Part shown: positions 7,650-10,156 of the stretch, one piece after another
Numbering within the stretch: the stretch's first letter is position 1
Layout: every line of letters begins with the position of its first letter
Assembly (NCBI GenBank): GCA_016935935.1
Contig: JAFGPZ010000163.1
Location: forward strand, 1 to 10,156
Source of the DNA: Deltaproteobacteria bacterium
Lineage (GTDB): Bacteria > Desulfobacterota > Syntrophia > Syntrophales > UBA2210
Direction: 5' to 3'
DNA length: 10,156 nt
Translations under genes and position numbers: made by a program
The notes under the pieces: model-generated
Told to the model about the DNA's origin: nothing
The model's input: the letters and a program-made list of their open reading frames with translations, nothing else
The model's database searches: none

Positions 7650-8531
7650 TCATTTCATGGTGGTAACCGTAACGTTGGCCTCGGAAAATTCTGAAACATT
7701 GGGGCTGGAGGCGCCAGTTTTTTGCGTTATTGCTACTCCTCTTGTCTTCTGTTCCACACCCTTAGATGAATCCTGAACCACGTACACGCTCCCGGCTTGC
7801 TGAAGATCCAGTTTTCCCAGGTCTGAGGTAGCCGTGTAGAGGAGAATTTTTTCTTCGCCCAGTGGAGGGCTGACCTGAAGGTCGAACCTGTCGTTACCTG
7901 AGGGGATTTCATAGGTGACACCGCCGTTGAAATAATTGTCGCTTCGGTACGGGTTGGGGATCAACTGGATAAGGTTTCCCTTTGCATCCTGATAGACAAT
8001 CCTGGCATAAAAGGGTTTGTTCCCCCTCAGATATATCTTTATCTTTTCATTGACGCGGTAGTTATTTTTGTCCGTCCAGAGTCTAACCGTGAGAGGCGCA
8101 TTGGGCTCTTCAATCAGCGCCTCTTTTTTTATAGACTTTGACAAGGCCGTCGGATCGGGTATAACTTCCACCTTGAGCTTCGTTCTGTAACATTCCCCTG
8201 CAAACTGATCCGTAAACCAGGTCGCCTCTATCTCCTCGATAATCTTTACCTTCGCCTGAGAGTAGGCATCTACAATGTCCGAACTTACAGTATAATCCTT
8301 CATCGTGGTTTCACTACTTATATGGGTGAGGGCCATCTCTGCGGCTTTTCTCTTTGTCTCCGTAATGGCCATAAGCCGGGTATCCTTTCTCGATCTCTCG
8401 TCACCCATGCATGCGTGGCCCTCAACTTCGAGAATAACAGAATCCTGGGTGAAGGTATTCTCGTTCTGAGCCCGGCCATAAGACGGCAGAATGAAAAGAG
8501 CGATTAGACACAAAAAGATAATACTCTTCAT
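7650..8531 (-). CDS. Secreted DUF4384-domain protein of unknown function
   Basis: A 293-residue exported protein. Residues 1-21 form a signal peptide (K2, hydrophobic IIFLCLIALFIL, then SYGRA with likely cleavage before Q22). There is no lipobox cysteine, so it should be periplasmic or secreted and not a lipoprotein. Residues about 30-125 (VILEVEGHACMG, then a helical stretch rich in A, K and R, then YRTKLKVEVIP) resemble the small alpha/beta domain seen in LPP20/FlgT-N-like envelope proteins. Residues about 145-235 fit DUF4384: YRVNEKIKIYLRGNKPFYA, then NLIQLIPNPYRSDNYFNGG, YEIPSG and a PPLGEEKILLYTATS segment. The C-terminal 40 residues are S/T/Q-rich and look unstructured. The start has a strong GGAGGGAGG just upstream. 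DUF4384 proteins are often envelope-associated, but no function is known to me for this one. It precedes enolase on the same strand, probably by chance. Confidence 0.85.
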   Translation of the reverse strand: MKSIIFLCLIALFILPSYGRAQNENTFTQDSVILEVEGHACMGDERSRKDTRLMAITETKRKAAEMALTHISSETTMKDYTVSSDIVDAYSQAKVKIIEEIEATWFTDQFAGECYRTKLKVEVIPDPTALSKSIKKEALIEEPNAPLTVRLWTDKNNYRVNEKIKIYLRGNKPFYARIVYQDAKGNLIQLIPNPYRSDNYFNGGVTYEIPSGNDRFDLQVSPPLGEEKILLYTATSDLGKLDLQQAGSVYVVQDSSKGVEQKTRGVAITQKTGASSPNVSEFSEANVTVTTMK

Positions 8532-8564
8532 TGCCTCCCTCCTGCGGGGAACTTTTTTTCAACT

Positions 8565-8591
8565 ATAGTATATCACTTGATTTCCTGTCAA
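8565..8591 (-). promoter_or_regulatory. Candidate promoter for the DUF4384 gene
   Basis: On the minus strand a perfect TTGACA (8586-8591) is followed by an AT-rich -10 zone: TACTAT (8565-8570) with a 15-base spacer, or TATACT (8567-8572) with 13. It sits 35-60 bases before the start codon. The spacers are shorter than ideal, so the exact -10 is uncertain. Confidence 0.45.
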
Positions 8592-8674
8592 ATTAAATGA
8601 TCTCCAGTTTTTCTTTGTGAACTTTGCGGGCTCTGTGATACAAAGTACTTCCCTGCTGGCCGCCGTGAGGTGCC
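8592..8674. other. Divergent intergenic region before the PP-loop gene
   Basis: This stretch lies between the divergent DUF4384 and PP-loop genes. A weak plus-strand promoter may be TTGTGA (8616-8621) with TACAAA (8639-8644) at a 17-base spacing. CTTTGT (8613-8618) and ACAAAG (8640-8645) form a six-base inverted repeat around it. GAGGTG (8667-8672) is the ribosome site for a TTG start. I see no RNA gene or small coding region. Confidence 0.35.
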
Positions 8675-9466
8675 TTGGAAAGATCAACAGATACAGGACC
8701 TACTGCTGTGAAGGAAGAAAACAGGACAAAACTCTATCTTCATCTAAAAAAATGGATGGAAATCGCCGCCCGTGACTATAATATGATTTCTGAGGGCGAC
8801 AGGGTCCTTGTAGGTGTTTCAGGAGGACGGGACAGTATGGCCCTTCTCGATCTGCTTAATACACCCATGGTTTTTCTTCCACCCTTTTCAGTGGTGGCCG
8901 TTCACATCGATCTGGGCTTTGAAGAATCTCGTGAAGGGCAGAAGATTCTGGAGCAATACCTGAAGGACAATTCCTATCGATATGTGATGGATAAAACTGA
9001 CATTGGCCCTCTCGCCCACAGCGATTACAACAGGAAGAATCCTTGTTTTCTGTGCTCACGTCTCAGAAGGAAACGGATATTCGAAATAGCAGGTGAATGC
9101 GGGTGCAACAAGATCGCCTTTGCCCATCACAAGGACGATATTATCGAAACGCTCCTTATCAATATGTTTTATGGTCGGGAGATAAGCACGATGGTACCCA
9201 ACCAGGCCATCTTTGGAGGGAAGTATCATATAATACGTCCCTTCGCTTATATTCGGGAGGGGTTGATAAAAAGGTATGCGAAAAAGCGCGCATTCCCCAT
9301 CGTCAAAGAAGCCTGCCCCTCATCGCGGGTTTCAAAGCGCCGTTATATCAAGAAAGTTCTTGACGAACTGGAAAAAGAAAACAAGAATATACGCGAGAAT
9401 ATTTTCAAGTCTATGCGTCATGTTAAGACAGACTACCTCATGACGAGAGATTGCTCGAAGGGATAA
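8675..9466 (+). CDS. TtcA-like PP-loop ATPase (putative tRNA 2-thiocytidine biosynthesis-type protein)
   Basis: A cytosolic PP-loop nucleotide alpha-hydrolase of the TtcA/TtuA group, 263 residues from a TTG start. The ATP-binding loop is VGVSGGRDSMALLDLL (46-61). NPCFLCSRLRRKRIFEIAG (122-140) contains the CxxC pair C124/C127, followed by AFAHHKDDIIETLLINMFYG (148-167), typical of TtcA. C214 (EACPSS) falls where the third cluster cysteine of TtcA lies, in a PCNLCGSQ-like motif that is altered here. TtcA uses a [4Fe-4S] cluster and ATP to thiolate C32 of tRNA; that role is plausible but unproven here. SGGRDS replaces the usual SGGKDS and the loop looks TilS-like, so another tRNA-thiolation activity is possible. 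The start is uncertain: TTG 8675 has GAGGTG four bases upstream, while GTG 8708 (252 residues) agrees better with homologue N-termini. smpB follows after 53 bases. Confidence 0.8.
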   Translation: MERSTDTGPTAVKEENRTKLYLHLKKWMEIAARDYNMISEGDRVLVGVSGGRDSMALLDLLNTPMVFLPPFSVVAVHIDLGFEESREGQKILEQYLKDNSYRYVMDKTDIGPLAHSDYNRKNPCFLCSRLRRKRIFEIAGECGCNKIAFAHHKDDIIETLLINMFYGREISTMVPNQAIFGGKYHIIRPFAYIREGLIKRYAKKRAFPIVKEACPSSRVSKRRYIKKVLDELEKENKNIRENIFKSMRHVKTDYLMTRDCSKG

Positions 9467-9490
9467 TCCCGATGAGTTTTTTGTGTTATT

Positions 9491-9506
9491 TCAGGGAATT
9501 CCCTGA
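9491..9506. repeat. 16-base perfect palindrome upstream of smpB
   Basis: TCAGGGAATTCCCTGA is its own exact reverse complement with no central spacer. It lies 24 bases after the PP-loop gene stop and 13 bases before the smpB GTG start. No T-run follows, so it is not a usual terminator. It could be a dimeric-repressor operator or an mRNA hairpin near the smpB ribosome site (AAGGAAG, 9509-9515); nothing in the window identifies a binding protein. Confidence 0.6.
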
Positions 9507-9519
9507 TTAAGGAAGCATT

Positions 9520-9996
9520 GTGGCAAAGAAGGAAAGTTCCGAAAAGATAATATGTCAGAACAAACTGGCGCGGAAGAACTACTTCATAGACGACACCTAT
9601 GAAACGGGCATCGTTCTCGTCGGCACCGAAGTAAAGGCTCTTCGCGAGGGGAGGGGGAATCTCAAGGACAGTTACGCAACGGTAAAAGACGGCGAGGTCT
9701 ATCTCCACGAAATGCACATCAGCCCCTATTCACACGGCAACAGATTAAATCATGATCCGCTGAGGACCCGGAAACTCCTCCTTCACAAGCGGGAGATACA
9801 GAAACTCTACGGGAAATCAAAGGAAAAGGGACTGACGCTGGTTCCGCTTAAGGCTTATTTCAAGAAGGGGAAAGTGAAGGTAGAGATTGGTATCGGAAAG
9901 GGGAAAAAGCTCTACGACAAACGGGCCGATCTGAAAATGAAGGAAGACCAGCGAGAGATGGAGCGGGGGTTGAGGCATAAAAACCGCGAATGGTAG
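9520..9996 (+). CDS. smpB: SsrA-binding protein SmpB
   Basis: SmpB, 158 residues, full length. It binds the tRNA-like domain of tmRNA and delivers it to stalled ribosomes for trans-translation. Diagnostic sequence runs throughout: [20 protein letters not shown] (17-36), [16 protein letters not shown] (37-52), [16 protein letters not shown] (59-74), [16 protein letters not shown] (78-93), [20 protein letters not shown] (106-125), and the basic tail [20 protein letters not shown] (128-147). That tail enters the empty mRNA channel in known structures. It starts with GTG (9520-9522), with AAGGAAG (9509-9515) four bases before it; GTG-AlaLysLys is a natural SmpB opening. The tmRNA gene begins 78 bases downstream on the same strand, a frequent arrangement that supports the call. 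A palindrome (9491-9506) sits just before the ribosome site. Confidence 0.97.
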   Translation: MAKKESSEKIICQNKLARKNYFIDDTYETGIVLVGTEVKALREGRGNLKDSYATVKDGEVYLHEMHISPYSHGNRLNHDPLRTRKLLLHKREIQKLYGKSKEKGLTLVPLKAYFKKGKVKVEIGIGKGKKLYDKRADLKMKEDQREMERGLRHKNREW

Positions 9997-10020
9997 CGCA
10001 AAGTAAATTCGGCCGTTCTC

Positions 10021-10040
10021 AGCGCTTGACGGCGAGCGCT
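10021..10040. repeat. AGCGCT inverted/direct repeat around the tmRNA -35 box
   Basis: AGCGCT (10021-10026) and AGCGCT (10035-10040) flank eight bases. Because AGCGCT is self-complementary, the pair can act as a hairpin stem or as two direct half-sites. The -35 hexamer overlaps the first copy. It could be an operator, or a weak smpB terminator without a T-run. Confidence 0.4.
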
Positions 10041-10054
10041 AAAGTGTATATATT
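10026..10054 (+). promoter_or_regulatory. Promoter of the tmRNA gene
   Basis: TTGACG (10026-10031), one mismatch from the sigma-70 -35 consensus, is followed after an ideal 17-base spacer by TATATT (10049-10054). Transcription would begin near 10061, leaving a short leader before the mature tmRNA 5' end at 10075 that RNase P would remove. It lies in the smpB-ssrA gap, so ssrA can be expressed independently of smpB. Confidence 0.7.
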
Positions 10055-10074
10055 ATAGTCACTCAAGAGTTATT

Positions 10075-10156
10075 GGGGGCGTCACGGTTTCGACGGGGAT
10101 AGTTGAAGCTGTAGAAGCGTACCGAGGTTCCTACAGGCCTCGTTAAACAGGTAGGA
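10075..10156 (+). ncRNA. ssrA: Transfer-messenger RNA (tmRNA), 5' part only
   Basis: The first 82 bases of tmRNA, cut by the right edge. It opens with GGGGGCG, the 5' acceptor strand, and then the conserved GTTTCGACGGGGAT of the tRNA-like D-loop region. Pseudoknot PK1 is complete. Stem CGAGG (10123-10127) pairs with CCTCG (10138-10142). Loop bases TCCTAC (10129-10134) pair with GTAGGA (10151-10156), the last six bases of the window. PK1 begins about base 48 of the RNA, as in E. coli tmRNA. The resume codon, tag reading frame, later pseudoknots and 3' tRNA half lie outside, so the tag peptide cannot be given. Its partner gene smpB lies immediately upstream. Together they rescue ribosomes stalled on broken mRNA and tag the nascent peptide for proteolysis. 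Confidence 0.96.

Noticed and set aside
7650..8531. The DUF4384 protein as an outer-membrane lipoprotein.
   Set aside because: The signal peptide ends in SYGRA-Q with no cysteine after the cleavage zone; the only early cysteine, C8, is inside the hydrophobic core.
8675..9466. The PP-loop protein as LarE, the sulfur-transferase that helps make the LarA cofactor, since a LarA homologue is nearby.
   Set aside because: The CxxC block and HHKDDIIET segment are TtcA-type and lack the LarE pattern; the gene is on the opposite strand and next to smpB.
9464..9482. A terminator after the PP-loop gene, from GGGAT/ATCCC near the stop followed by TTTTTT.
   Set aside because: The arms are separated by a single base, which cannot form a hairpin loop, and the T-run is offset by several bases.

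Overview
The window reads as a chromosomal segment of a Gram-negative anaerobe, most likely a deltaproteobacterial (Desulfobacterota or Syntrophales-like) organism. This is inferred from three things: a two-subunit FAD/iron-sulfur 2-hydroxyacid dehydrogenase paired with a LarA-type racemase, a secreted DUF4384 protein, and smpB lying directly upstream of the tmRNA gene. G+C is close to half in most genes. No lineage marker was compared with a database, so the taxonomy is tentative. There are no insertion sequences, phage genes, CRISPR arrays or rRNA genes, and no gene-free stretch over 200 bases.

Minus strand, read from right to left (8531 to 1): a secreted DUF4384 protein (7650-8531), enolase (6281-7564) with a hairpin terminator, then a tight three-gene 2-hydroxyacid cluster. 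That cluster is a LarA-family nickel-pincer racemase (4896-6197), a GlcF-like iron-sulfur subunit (3592-4872) and a GlcD-like FAD subunit (2209-3588). After a 184-base gap come a TIGR01777-family NAD(P)-binding epimerase-like protein (1113-2024) and a major-facilitator transporter of the oxalate/formate or monocarboxylate type. The transporter starts at GTG 1106 and runs off the left edge.

Plus strand, from 8675 to the right edge: a TtcA-like PP-loop ATPase with a CxxC motif, the trans-translation protein SmpB, and the first 82 bases of the tmRNA gene (ssrA) with its own promoter. The 143-base region 8532-8674 separates the two divergent blocks.

The most coherent reading is a lactate or other 2-hydroxyacid utilisation module. 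The racemase interconverts enantiomers, the FAD/Fe-S pair oxidises the D-acid to the 2-oxoacid, and the nearby transporter may move a monocarboxylate. Enolase beside it belongs to central glycolysis or gluconeogenesis. The right-hand block is a translation quality-control and tRNA-modification neighbourhood. I did not find a clearly undescribed system. The points most worth a second look are the racemase cassette, a perfect -35 hexamer inside the enolase terminator loop, the atypical PP-loop protein, and a 16-base perfect palindrome in front of smpB.
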